Of a stretch of 64,000 nt of DNA, positions 32,775 through 44,761 are shown in pieces; positions within the stretch are counted from its first letter, which is position 1, and each line of letters begins with the position of its first letter. Below the pieces are notes generated by a model, which saw only the letters and a list, made by a program, of their open reading frames with translations, searched no databases and was not told where the DNA came from. Source of the DNA: Nonomuraea indica (GTDB lineage Bacteria > Actinomycetota > Actinomycetes > Streptosporangiales > Streptosporangiaceae); NCBI RefSeq assembly GCF_002850745.1, contig NZ_KZ559469.1, positions 604,359 through 668,358 of the forward strand, read 5' to 3'. Position numbers and translations under genes: made by a program.

Positions 32775-33515
32775 TCAGAGCCGCAGGAACGGGTCGGGGA
32801 AGTGCGCGGTGGCCAGGATCGCGCGCTCGGCCCGCAGCCCGGCGAGCACCTCGGCCCGAGTGGCGGCGGCCGCTTCCTGGTCGTCGTCGTAGACGTAGTG
32901 GATGCCCGGATCGGCCAGCTGCACCGGGTGGAGCACCAGGTCGCCGGTGATGGCCAGCTTGCCCACCCGGACGATCTGGTGGCCAGGGGTGTGTCCCGCC
33001 GCGAGGTGCACGCGCACACCCGGCGCGACCTCCTGGTCGCCCTCGACCACCTGGAGCCGGTCCTTGATCGGGGTCACCACCCGGTCGAGCGTCTCGCCGC
33101 GCACGGCGTCGAGGTCGGCCTGCTGGAGGACGTAGCGGGCGTTGACGAACCGCGGCCCGCCGTCGGCGACCGCCCCGCTGGCGTGGTCGCTGTGCAGGTG
33201 GGTGAGGATGACGACGTCCACGTCGGCGGGCGTGACACCGGCGGCGGCCAGTTCGGCCTCCAGCGCGCCGGGGACCGGCGCCCAGCTCGACGCCGGCGAG
33301 TCCTCGGCGCCGATGCCGGTGTCCACGAGCGTGACGCGGCCGGCCTGGTCACGGATGAGGTAGCAGTGGAAGTGCAGGATCCACGGCTCCTCGGCGAGCC
33401 CGGATCCGGGGAACGTCTCGGCCATCGGCCGGCGGATCGCCCGGCCCATCGGGCCGACCGCGTCGCAGAGGGGTGTCACCTCGGCGCCGGCGACGGCGCG
33501 TGGCTGGTGCGGCAT
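32775..33515 (-). CDS. Metallo-beta-lactamase-fold hydrolase (lactonase-like)
   Basis: 246-aa MBL hydrolase of the AHL-lactonase/N-acyl type layout. Metal ligands lie in VVILTHLHSDHASGAV, AAGHTPGHQIV, and ITGDLVLHPVQLADPGIHY, with a terminal TAHFPDPFL histidine. The early FHCYLIRDQAGRVTLVDTGI strand pair is typical. A quorum-quenching function is possible but unproven. It follows a repeat-filled gap and is convergent with the kinase gene. ATG at 33515. Confidence 0.82.
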   Translation of the reverse strand: MPHQPRAVAGAEVTPLCDAVGPMGRAIRRPMAETFPGSGLAEEPWILHFHCYLIRDQAGRVTLVDTGIGAEDSPASSWAPVPGALEAELAAAGVTPADVDVVILTHLHSDHASGAVADGGPRFVNARYVLQQADLDAVRGETLDRVVTPIKDRLQVVEGDQEVAPGVRVHLAAGHTPGHQIVRVGKLAITGDLVLHPVQLADPGIHYVYDDDQEAAAATRAEVLAGLRAERAILATAHFPDPFLRL

Positions 33516-33541
33516 CCGCTCAGACTAGTCCGGGTCGGTTC

Positions 33542-33613
33542 AGGACCGGGCGCGGGACCAGGCATGGGACCAGGCATGGAACCAGGCATGGGACCGGGCG
33601 CGGGGCCGGGCGC
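33542..33613. repeat. 12-base tandem repeat, six copies
   Basis: Units of GGGACCAGGCAT (33554, 33566), GGAACCAGGCAT (33578), GGGACCGGGCGC (33590), GGGGCCGGGCGC (33602) and a leading AGGACCGGGCGC (33542). It fills the gap between the MBL gene and the 47-aa zinc-ribbon gene. Confidence 0.8.
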
Positions 33614-33652
33614 GGTCAGGGACACGGGCCGGTCGGGGGCCGGCCCGTCCGG

Positions 33653-33796
33653 TCAGGCGGCGACGGGGGTGCGCGGCACGTACTCGTTCTCGACGTCGGC
33701 GGCGTAGACGGCGCGGCGGCAGTGGGAGCACCGGTACATGATCGGGCCCTCGTCGAGGTCGTGGTGGCAGCGCGGGCAACGGGTGCTGGTGTTCAT
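33653..33796 (-). CDS. 47-aa zinc-ribbon protein
   Basis: Small ORF beginning MNTSTRCPRCHHDLDEGPIM and continuing with YRCSHCRRAVYAADVENEYV before the stop at 33653. Two CxxC knuckles (Cys7/Cys10 and Cys23/Cys26) spaced 12 residues apart form a classical zinc ribbon. ATG at 33796 is preceded by GAGGGGGAC at good spacing. Function is unknown; possible roles are RNA or protein binding. The upstream region holds palindromes at 33818-33831 and 33842-33856. Confidence 0.75.
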   Translation of the reverse strand: MNTSTRCPRCHHDLDEGPIMYRCSHCRRAVYAADVENEYVPRTPVAA

Positions 33797-34090
33797 GGGA
33801 GTCCCCCTCGTGTACGTGCTTCCATGGAAGCCTCATCGCATTGCAGGAGCCCTGCATCACGCTTGACACGATGTCGCGACGTCGATGGGCGTTCCATGCC
33901 GTTCGCCACACCGGGCACGGGTGGTTCGACCGGAGAAGAACATTGTTACGGCTCCGCAGGTCACTCCGCGCGTCCGGCGCGCAGAACAGCCCCCGAATAG
34001 TCCAGGAGGGCTAGGCGGCGCATGGCACGGCCGGCCCGGTGGGCCTCCTCCCACCACGGACCCGGCGGGAGGAGCCGGGAGAATGGGGGG
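33797..34090. promoter_or_regulatory. Intergenic region with two palindromes
   Basis: Divergent gap between the zinc-ribbon and methyltransferase genes. GCTTCCATGGAAGC at 33818-33831 is a perfect 14-base palindrome and TGCAGG-AGC-CCTGCA at 33842-33856 a second dyad; both are upstream of the zinc-ribbon start. CTTGACACG near 33873 is a possible -35. No coding potential was seen in the remainder. Confidence 0.5.
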
Positions 34091-35068
34091 ATGCTCGCCG
34101 ACATCGTCGAATACCTCGCCTGTCCCGTCTGCCAGGAGCCGGTGGAGTTGACCCGGGAGGCCGTGCGGTGCGCCCGCGGCCATGTTTTCGACGTCGCCAG
34201 GCAGGGATATGTGAGCCTGCTCGTCGGGTCACGCGCCCCCGGAACGGCGGACAGCGCGGAAATGGTCGCGGCCCGTGCCGGTTTCTTGGCCGCTGGGCAT
34301 TTCGCCCCACTTAGTGAGGCATTGGCCGAGTGTGTGGCGGCCCTCGTTCCCGGGGCGGCCGGGATTCGTACGGAAAGGTTCACCGAGCCGCCGGACGGCG
34401 GGGCGGAGAAGGCGTACGGTGGTCCCCGATCGGGTCATGACGGGCGGCCGGCGGTCCGGTCCGCCGGCGCCCCACGGCCGGTGGTCGTGGACGCCGGAGC
34501 GGGCACCGGGCACTACCTGGCGGCGGTCCTCGACGTGGTGGACCGGGGCGTGGGCGTGGCGTTCGACGTCTCCAAGCACGCCGTGCGGCGGGCGGCCCGC
34601 GCGCATCCGCGGGCCGGTGCGTTCGTGGCCGACGTGTGGCGGCCGCTGCCGCTGCGCAGCGGCGTGGCCGACGTGGTGATGGACGTCTTCGCACCGAGGA
34701 ACGGTCCCGAGTTCCGGCGCGTGCTGCGGCCGGAAGGTGCGGCGGTGGTGGTCACTCCGGCGCCGGCGCATCTGAGCCCTTTGGTGCGGGAGCTGGGGCT
34801 GCTCTCGGTGGACGAGGCCAAGGATCGGCGGGTGGCGCGGAGCATGGAGGGGTTCGCCGAAACGGAACGCCGAACCATCGAATTCGACATGCAACTGTCG
34901 CGTCGGGACATCGTCGAGGTGGTCAGGATGGGGCCGAGCGCGTGGCACACTGAGGCAGCCGCGCTGGAGGCACGAATCTCCGCATTTATCGGGCGGAGAG
35001 CGGAAAATCAGGAAAAGGTGACAACACGGGCCGCGTTTCAGCTGTCCGTCTTCGAGCCGGCACCATGA
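34091..35068 (+). CDS. RlmA-like 23S rRNA methyltransferase (putative)
   Basis: 325 aa. An N-terminal zinc finger (LACPVCQEPVELTREAVRCA then RGHVFDVARQGYV) and an AdoMet-binding motif I (VVVDAGAGTGHYLAAVLD) match RlmA(I)/RlmA(II)/TlrB, which methylate G745 or G748 of 23S rRNA. TlrB-type enzymes can give macrolide (tylosin) tolerance; which residue is modified here cannot be told. An insert of about 40 polar residues lies before motif I. ATG at 34091 follows a purine-rich GAATGGGGGG. Confidence 0.85.
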   Translation: MLADIVEYLACPVCQEPVELTREAVRCARGHVFDVARQGYVSLLVGSRAPGTADSAEMVAARAGFLAAGHFAPLSEALAECVAALVPGAAGIRTERFTEPPDGGAEKAYGGPRSGHDGRPAVRSAGAPRPVVVDAGAGTGHYLAAVLDVVDRGVGVAFDVSKHAVRRAARAHPRAGAFVADVWRPLPLRSGVADVVMDVFAPRNGPEFRRVLRPEGAAVVVTPAPAHLSPLVRELGLLSVDEAKDRRVARSMEGFAETERRTIEFDMQLSRRDIVEVVRMGPSAWHTEAAALEARISAFIGRRAENQEKVTTRAAFQLSVFEPAP

Positions 35069-35227
35069 TCAAAGGCCGTCGCTTGACGGGCAAGTGGGGG
35101 TGGTGTTACTCATGAGGCGCTTAGTACGAATTTCCCCCATATACGCCGAGTATTTCCGAGACTCAACCGCAATACTGGACGGCAACCCGCGACGGGAGGC
35201 GGGAAGGCAAGGGAGGGGGCGCGTCGG

Positions 35228-36988
35228 ATGAAGGCCGAGGAACGCTGGCAGGCCAGGTTCCGCGCGTCGCGCACGACGCTGCCGCTCTGGGCGCGACGGG
35301 CTCCGAACCGCTCGATCTACCGCTCCAACGCCACGGGCACCTGGGAGGTCTACGCCTGGGACCGTGCCACCGGCCACACCCGGCAGGTCACCGACCGGCC
35401 CAGGGGCACCGCCCACGCCGCCATCGACCCCACCGGCCAGTGGATCTACTGGTTCGCCGACACCGAGGGCGACGAGTTCGGCGGGTGGCGGCGCCAGCCG
35501 TTCACCGGCGGACCCGACGAGGAGGTCGCGCCCGACCTGCCACCCGGACAGCCCGGCGGCATCGCCCTGTCCACGACCGGTGTGGCGGCGATCAGTCTCG
35601 CCGCCGACGGCGCCTTCAGGACCCACCTCGTCCGCCACGGCGAGCCGTCCCGGCTCCTCCACGAGCACGCCGAGGCCTCCTGGGTGGCCGACATGTCGCT
35701 TGACGGGCAGCTCATCGCCATCAACCACGGCGAGTACGGCGACTTCCGGCATCCCGCCCTGCGCGTGGTGCGCCCGTCCGGCCAGACGGTCGGCGAGCTG
35801 TACGACGGCGAGGGCAAGGGCGTGCTCGGCCTCGCCTTCGCCCCGGTGACCGGCGACCGGCGGCTGCTCGCCCTGCACGAGCGCCGCCAGCGCCAGGAGC
35901 CGCTGGTGTGGGACCCGGTGACCGGCGAGCAGCGCGAGATCTGGCTGCGCGACTCCGGCGACCTGGCGGCCGAGTGGTACGACGACGGCCGCGGCCTGCT
36001 CATCGTGCGCGACACGCGCGCCCGCAGCCACCTGCACCGCTACGACCTCGCGGGCGGCGGGCTCACGCTCATCGACACCCCGCACGGCGTGATCGACGAC
36101 GCCGCGCCGAGACCCGGCGGCCACGTCGAGTACTCCTGGTCGAGCGCCTCCCGGCCGCCCGTCATCCGGTCGAGCAACGGCCAGGTCGTGCTGAACGCGA
36201 GCGGGCCTCCCGCGCCGCCGAGCGTGCCCGCCGAGGATCTCGACGTGCCCGGCCCCGGCGGCCGCATCCACGCCCTGGTCTCCCGGCCCGAGCACGGCGG
36301 CGCCCCCTACCCCACCGTGTTCATGCTGCACGGCGGCCCGACGACGCACGACCGCGACGCCTTCTCGCCGGAGGTGGCCGCCTGGGTGGACTCCGGGTTC
36401 GCGGTGGTGCGGGTCAACTACCGGGGCTCGACCGGCTACGGCTCGGCCTGGCGTGACGCGCTGCACGGCGACGTCGGGCACATCGAGTTATCGGACGTCG
36501 CCGCCGTGCGCGACGCGGTCGTCGAGCGCGGCATCGCCGACCCGGCCAGGATCGTGCTGTCGGGCACCGCCTGGGGCGGCTACCTCACGCTCCTCGGGCT
36601 CGGCGTCCAGCCGAAGCTGTGGGCGGCCGGCATCGCCGCCGTGCCCATCGCCTGCCACCAGACCTCGTACGAGGACGAGGCCGAGAGCCTGCGGGCCTAC
36701 CACCGGGCGCTGCTCGGCGGCTCACCCGACGAGCAGCCCGAGCGCTACGCCGCCAGCTCGCCCATCACGTACGTCGACCGGGTGGAGAGCCCGGTGCTGA
36801 TCCTCGCGGGCGAGAACGACACCCGCTGCCCGCTGCGCCAGATCGAGAAGTACGTGGCCAAGCTGGCGGAGCACGGGCGGGACTACCAGGTCCACACCTA
36901 CGACGCCGTACGGGGCACGCTGGTGGTGGCCGAGCGGATCGCGCAGATGAGCCTGCAACTGGAGTTCGCCCGCAAGCACGTCGGCTGA
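35228..36988 (+). CDS. S9 (prolyl oligopeptidase-like) family protein lacking catalytic Ser and His
   Basis: 586 aa. An N-terminal beta-propeller occupies about 35-320 and an alpha/beta hydrolase domain about 335-586 (VFMLHGGPTTHDRDAF, VRVNYRGSTGYGSAW). In place of the S9 nucleophile motif G-x-S-x-G-G the sequence is SGTAWGGYLTLLG with Ala448. Asp531 is kept (GENDTRCP), but the His position reads YDAVRGTLVVAER with Arg562 where family members have DAGHG. So two of three catalytic residues are gone while the fold is intact. It is probably a binding or regulatory pseudo-peptidase. Confidence 0.85.
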   Translation: MKAEERWQARFRASRTTLPLWARRAPNRSIYRSNATGTWEVYAWDRATGHTRQVTDRPRGTAHAAIDPTGQWIYWFADTEGDEFGGWRRQPFTGGPDEEVAPDLPPGQPGGIALSTTGVAAISLAADGAFRTHLVRHGEPSRLLHEHAEASWVADMSLDGQLIAINHGEYGDFRHPALRVVRPSGQTVGELYDGEGKGVLGLAFAPVTGDRRLLALHERRQRQEPLVWDPVTGEQREIWLRDSGDLAAEWYDDGRGLLIVRDTRARSHLHRYDLAGGGLTLIDTPHGVIDDAAPRPGGHVEYSWSSASRPPVIRSSNGQVVLNASGPPAPPSVPAEDLDVPGPGGRIHALVSRPEHGGAPYPTVFMLHGGPTTHDRDAFSPEVAAWVDSGFAVVRVNYRGSTGYGSAWRDALHGDVGHIELSDVAAVRDAVVERGIADPARIVLSGTAWGGYLTLLGLGVQPKLWAAGIAAVPIACHQTSYEDEAESLRAYHRALLGGSPDEQPERYAASSPITYVDRVESPVLILAGENDTRCPLRQIEKYVAKLAEHGRDYQVHTYDAVRGTLVVAERIAQMSLQLEFARKHVG

Positions 36989-37114
36989 CCGGCCGCGGCC
37001 GGTCGATCCCGTCCGGCGGCCGCACGGTCGGCAAGCGGCCGCACGGTCGTCGAGCAGCCGTGCGGTCGTCGGACGGTCGTGGGGTCGTCGGACGGTCGTC
37101 GGGCGGTCGTGGGG
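36989..37114. repeat. Low-complexity GC-rich intergenic repeat
   Basis: Between convergent genes. GGCCGCACGGTCG occurs in tandem, CCGCACGG/CCGTGCGG arms can pair, and CGGACGGTCGT units repeat from about 37067 to 37105. Likely slippage-prone DNA that may also serve as terminator. Confidence 0.5.
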
Positions 37115-38659
37115 TCAGCGGGCGCGCAGGACCACGATGGCCATGTCGTCGGCGCTGGGCTCGGCCGCGAAGTCGGCGACGCCGCGCCGGATGCGCTCGG
37201 CCACCGCCCGGGCCGACAGGCCCGCGCACTCGCCCAGCAGCTTGGCCAGGCCGCCCTCGTCGTCGAGCAGGCGGTCGCCGTTGCGGCGCTCGGTCACCCC
37301 GTCGGTGACCGCCAGGAGCACGTCGCCGTGGTCGAGGTGCACCGTGTCGGCCTCGAACACCACCTCCGGGAAGACGCCGAGCAGCGACTGCGGTGAGGTC
37401 ACCGGCAGCACCTCGCCGTCGGCCCTCAGCAGCAGCGCCTCGGGGTGGCCGGCGGACACCATGCGGACCTCCAGGCCCGTCTCCACCGGCGTGATGTCGC
37501 CGTGCAGCAGCGTGAGGAACCTGGCGCGTTCGCCCTCCTCAAGGATCGCCTGGTTGAGCCGGCCGAGGACGGCGGCCACGCCGTAGCCCTCCCGGGCGAG
37601 CAGGCGCAGCGTGTGGCGGGCCAGACCCGTCACCGCCGCGGCCTCCGGGCCGGTGCCGCACACGTCGCCGATCGCGAAGCGCCAGGAGTCGTCGCCGGCC
37701 TTGAACAGGTCGTAGAAGTCGCCGCCGACCTCGTTGGCCTCGCCGGCGGGCTCGTAGACGACGCCGTAGTCGAGGCCGGGCACCTCGGGCTCGTTCGGCG
37801 GGAGCAGGCTGCGCTGCAGCGCGCGGTTGGCGGCAGCCTGCTGCGCGTAGAGACGGGCGTTGTCCATGGCCAGCGCGGCGCGCCTGCCGATGTCCTCGGC
37901 GAACTGGATGACCTCGTCGGGGAAGCGGTCGGCCCGGCCCAGGCACATCATGCCGAGCGCGCGGCCGCGGGCGGTCAGCGGCACGGCGAGCACCTGGTGG
38001 TCACCGGCGGTGAGCGCGGCGGTGCCCTGCTCCCCGGCGGCGTGCAGGTCCATCTCGGTGAGTTCCTGGCGCAGCCCGTCGATGCGCGCCTCGTCGGCGT
38101 GCCACAGGTAAACCAGGCGCAGCGGCCCGGACCCGCCGTCGGAGGTGTAGACGGCGCACCAGCCGCACAGCCGCGGCACGACGATCTGGGCGATGATGGC
38201 GGGCACCATGTCGGGGTTGAGCGTGCCGGCCAGCAGGTCGCTCGCGTCGGCGAGGAAGCCGAGCCAGTGGGGGCCTCGGGAGGTGTCGGCGAGCCACTCG
38301 GATGCGACATTGCCCGCCGCGCCGGGTAGCGTGAGTCGTGCCCAATGGACCCGGGAGTCACCGGCGAAGGTGATGCCCCACTCCTCGACCGCGACAGAGG
38401 GAGCCTTCGGATCGCCCTGCGGAATGTTCCGCTGCACCAGCTCGACCTGCACGGCATCGCCGAAATGTTTCCACACGACCTCGAACGGCTCGTCGACCAC
38501 CTGCTCGGTCAGGTCACCGGCCACCTGCTCGGCGAGGTGCGACACGCCGCCGACGGCCCACGCGGTCATCACCTCGCGCGTGAACCTCATCGCGGCCGGC
38601 ACGGCGGTCTCGCCGGGCGCGAACGTGGCAGCGAGCACGGCACGGGGAGAAGCAGTCAT
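37115..38659 (-). CDS. GAF-domain PP2C (SpoIIE/RsbU-type) phosphatase
   Basis: 514 aa from ATG at 38659 (MTASPRAVLAATF). The N-terminal 140 residues resemble a sensor of unknown type, a GAF domain spans about 150-280 (WCAVYTSDGGSGPLRLVYLW), and the PP2C domain about 300-510 has the metal aspartates in VGGDFYDLF, IGDVCGTG, VTDGVTERR and SADDMAIVV. It should dephosphorylate an anti-anti-sigma (STAS) protein. It is divergent from the HAMP-array kinase, 120 bases away, suggesting shared control. Confidence 0.88.
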   Translation of the reverse strand: MTASPRAVLAATFAPGETAVPAAMRFTREVMTAWAVGGVSHLAEQVAGDLTEQVVDEPFEVVWKHFGDAVQVELVQRNIPQGDPKAPSVAVEEWGITFAGDSRVHWARLTLPGAAGNVASEWLADTSRGPHWLGFLADASDLLAGTLNPDMVPAIIAQIVVPRLCGWCAVYTSDGGSGPLRLVYLWHADEARIDGLRQELTEMDLHAAGEQGTAALTAGDHQVLAVPLTARGRALGMMCLGRADRFPDEVIQFAEDIGRRAALAMDNARLYAQQAAANRALQRSLLPPNEPEVPGLDYGVVYEPAGEANEVGGDFYDLFKAGDDSWRFAIGDVCGTGPEAAAVTGLARHTLRLLAREGYGVAAVLGRLNQAILEEGERARFLTLLHGDITPVETGLEVRMVSAGHPEALLLRADGEVLPVTSPQSLLGVFPEVVFEADTVHLDHGDVLLAVTDGVTERRNGDRLLDDEGGLAKLLGECAGLSARAVAERIRRGVADFAAEPSADDMAIVVLRAR

Positions 38660-38779
38660 CCCACCGTGCCTACCACACTTCGCGTTGACGTGGGGTAAAT
38701 CCAAGGGCAGGACTGTGAGCTACCGAACGTGACAGACTTGAATCACTCGCCTTGGCGCGCCAGGAGTGAAGGAGGCCCC

Positions 38780-42939
<4,160 letters not shown>

Positions 42940-42943
<4 letters not shown>

Positions 42944-43575
42944 TCGTGACGGACCGTGCCAAGATCCTCCTGGTCGATGACCGCGAGGAGAACCTGATCG
43001 CCCTGGAGGCCATCCTCAGCTCGCTCGACCTGGTGCCGGTGCGTGCCCGGTCGGGAGAGGAGGCGCTCAAGGCCCTGCTCAACACGGAGTTCGCGCTCAT
43101 CCTGCTGGACGTCCGGATGCCCGGCATGGACGGCTTCGAGACGGCTGCCCACATCAAGCGGCGTGAGCGCACCCGCAACATCCCGATCATCTTCCTGACG
43201 GTGGTCGACAGCGCTCCCGACTACGCCTTCCGCGGCTACGCCGCGGGTGCCGTCGACTACCTCACCAAGCCGTTCGACCCGTGGGTGCTGCGGGCGAAGG
43301 TGTCGGTGTTCGCCGAGCTCTACAACATGAACAAGCGGCTGGCCGAGCAGGCCGCGATGCTGCGCGAGCGGGTGTCGGCCGAGCTGCCGCCCGGGGCGGG
43401 CGACCAGGCGTCGGTGCTCCCGGAGCTGTCGCGGCGGTTGACCGCGGTCGAGGAGGAGCTCCAGCGGGTGCGCGAGCTGGCCCGCAAGTCGCAGGACCAG
43501 GCGCTGGCCTCGCCGCTGGCCGACCTGGCCGACCGGGTGGCGAGCCTGCGGGCCGGGTTCGACGCGCTGTCGTGA
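42940..43575 (+). CDS. Response regulator with C-terminal coiled coil
   Basis: 211 aa from GTG at 42940, which overlaps the kinase stop by 4 bases; GTG at 42946 is nearly as good given AAGGA at 42934. A receiver domain spans about 8-125 (ILLVDDREENLIAL, LILLDVRMPGMDGF, DYLTKPFDP). It is followed by helical sequence (LSRRLTAVEEELQRVRELAR) with no DNA-binding or enzymatic output domain. It probably acts through protein contacts downstream of the HAMP-array kinase. Confidence 0.9.
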
Positions 43576-43667
43576 CGTAAAACCGCAGGCAACATCCACC
43601 AATGGGGCGATTTGTACGAAATTCGGTTCTCTAGAGTCGTAGTGGTGCCGGGCAGAGGAGAACCGAC

Positions 43668-44753
43668 GTGGTGCACGATCTTTCGTTCCTGCGCGAACTC
43701 GTGGCGATGAAGGACGAGATGGGCGTCGTCTCGCTCTACGTGACCGCCGAGCCGGGCGGTGGCGCCCCGGCGCTGCGCGAGGCGCTCCGGGCCGTACGGG
43801 AGCGGGTCCGCGGGTGGCCCGACCGGATCCGGCGCGCCACCGTGCTGGAGCACCTCGACGCGCTGGAGCCGGAGGTGGCCGAGCTGGCCGACCCGGCCGC
43901 CCCGGGGCTCGGGCGGGCGCTGTTCGCGCCGGTGTGCACGGGCGAGATCCGCCGGGCCACCCTGCAGGTGCCGGTGGGCACGAGCGCGGTGCTCGAACCG
44001 ACCCCGTACGTCCGCCCGATGGTGACGGCGATGGCCACCAGCGCCCCCGCCGGCGTCGCGGTGGTGCGGCGGGAGGGCGTGCGGCTCATCGACCACCGGT
44101 ACGGGCTGGCCGAGGACGTCCACCGGTCCGCGTTCCACCTCGACTGTGACGGGAGCGCCCCGCGGGAACGACACCGGCTGGAGGAGTGCCTGATCCGCTG
44201 CCTCCACTCGGCGGCTCCGGAGATCAGCAACCGGATCGGCGCGCTGCGCTGGAGCGACGTGCTGCTCGTCGGCGACCCGGAGCTGACCCGGATCCTCGCG
44301 GAGGCGCTGCGCCCCCTCGACGCCGTCCAGATCGGCGCCGCCGTCGAGGACGGGCTACCGGCCGGCGAGGTGATCGCCCGCATCGCGCGCGAGCTGGCCG
44401 GGGTGCGGGTGCGCCGGGACGCCGAGCTGGTCCAGCGGGTCGCCGACCTGGCGCTCACGGGCGGACGCGGGTGCCTCGGCCTGGTTCCCACGCTCGGGCT
44501 GCTGAACGAGGGGCGGGTGGACTGCCTGCTCCTCGACGAGAACGGGCGCTGGCGGGGTGGCCGGGGCCGCGACGGCTTCCTGTACGCGGCCGGCCGGGCG
44601 CCGCACGGCGTGGAGATCGTGGAGGAGCCCGATCTGGGCGAGCGGATGATCGAGCGCGCTCTGGAGAGCCGTGCCGAGGTGATGACGGTGCACCGCGACG
44701 CGGTCGGCACGCTGTCCGCCCACGACGGCGTCGGCGCCCTGCTGCGCTGGTAG
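43668..44753 (+). CDS. eRF1-like (baeRF family) protein
   Basis: 361 aa. The protein lacks signal and membrane segments. The C-terminal third (DAELVQRVADLALTGGRG then LLNEGRVDCLLLDENGRW) resembles the L7Ae-like domain of bacterial/archaeal eRF1-type proteins, and the whole resembles actinobacterial baeRF members such as M. tuberculosis Rv2629. The GGQ motif of release factors is not present. A ribosome-linked role is inferred from family only. GTG at 43668 has GAGGAG upstream. It starts 92 bases after the response regulator. Confidence 0.6.
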   Translation: MVHDLSFLRELVAMKDEMGVVSLYVTAEPGGGAPALREALRAVRERVRGWPDRIRRATVLEHLDALEPEVAELADPAAPGLGRALFAPVCTGEIRRATLQVPVGTSAVLEPTPYVRPMVTAMATSAPAGVAVVRREGVRLIDHRYGLAEDVHRSAFHLDCDGSAPRERHRLEECLIRCLHSAAPEISNRIGALRWSDVLLVGDPELTRILAEALRPLDAVQIGAAVEDGLPAGEVIARIARELAGVRVRRDAELVQRVADLALTGGRGCLGLVPTLGLLNEGRVDCLLLDENGRWRGGRGRDGFLYAAGRAPHGVEIVEEPDLGERMIERALESRAEVMTVHRDAVGTLSAHDGVGALLRW

Positions 44754-44761
44754 CCGAGGAG

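Noticed and set aside
33542..33613. Tandem repeats considered as a CRISPR array
   Set aside because: Units are contiguous 12-mers with no unique spacers and no cas genes nearby.
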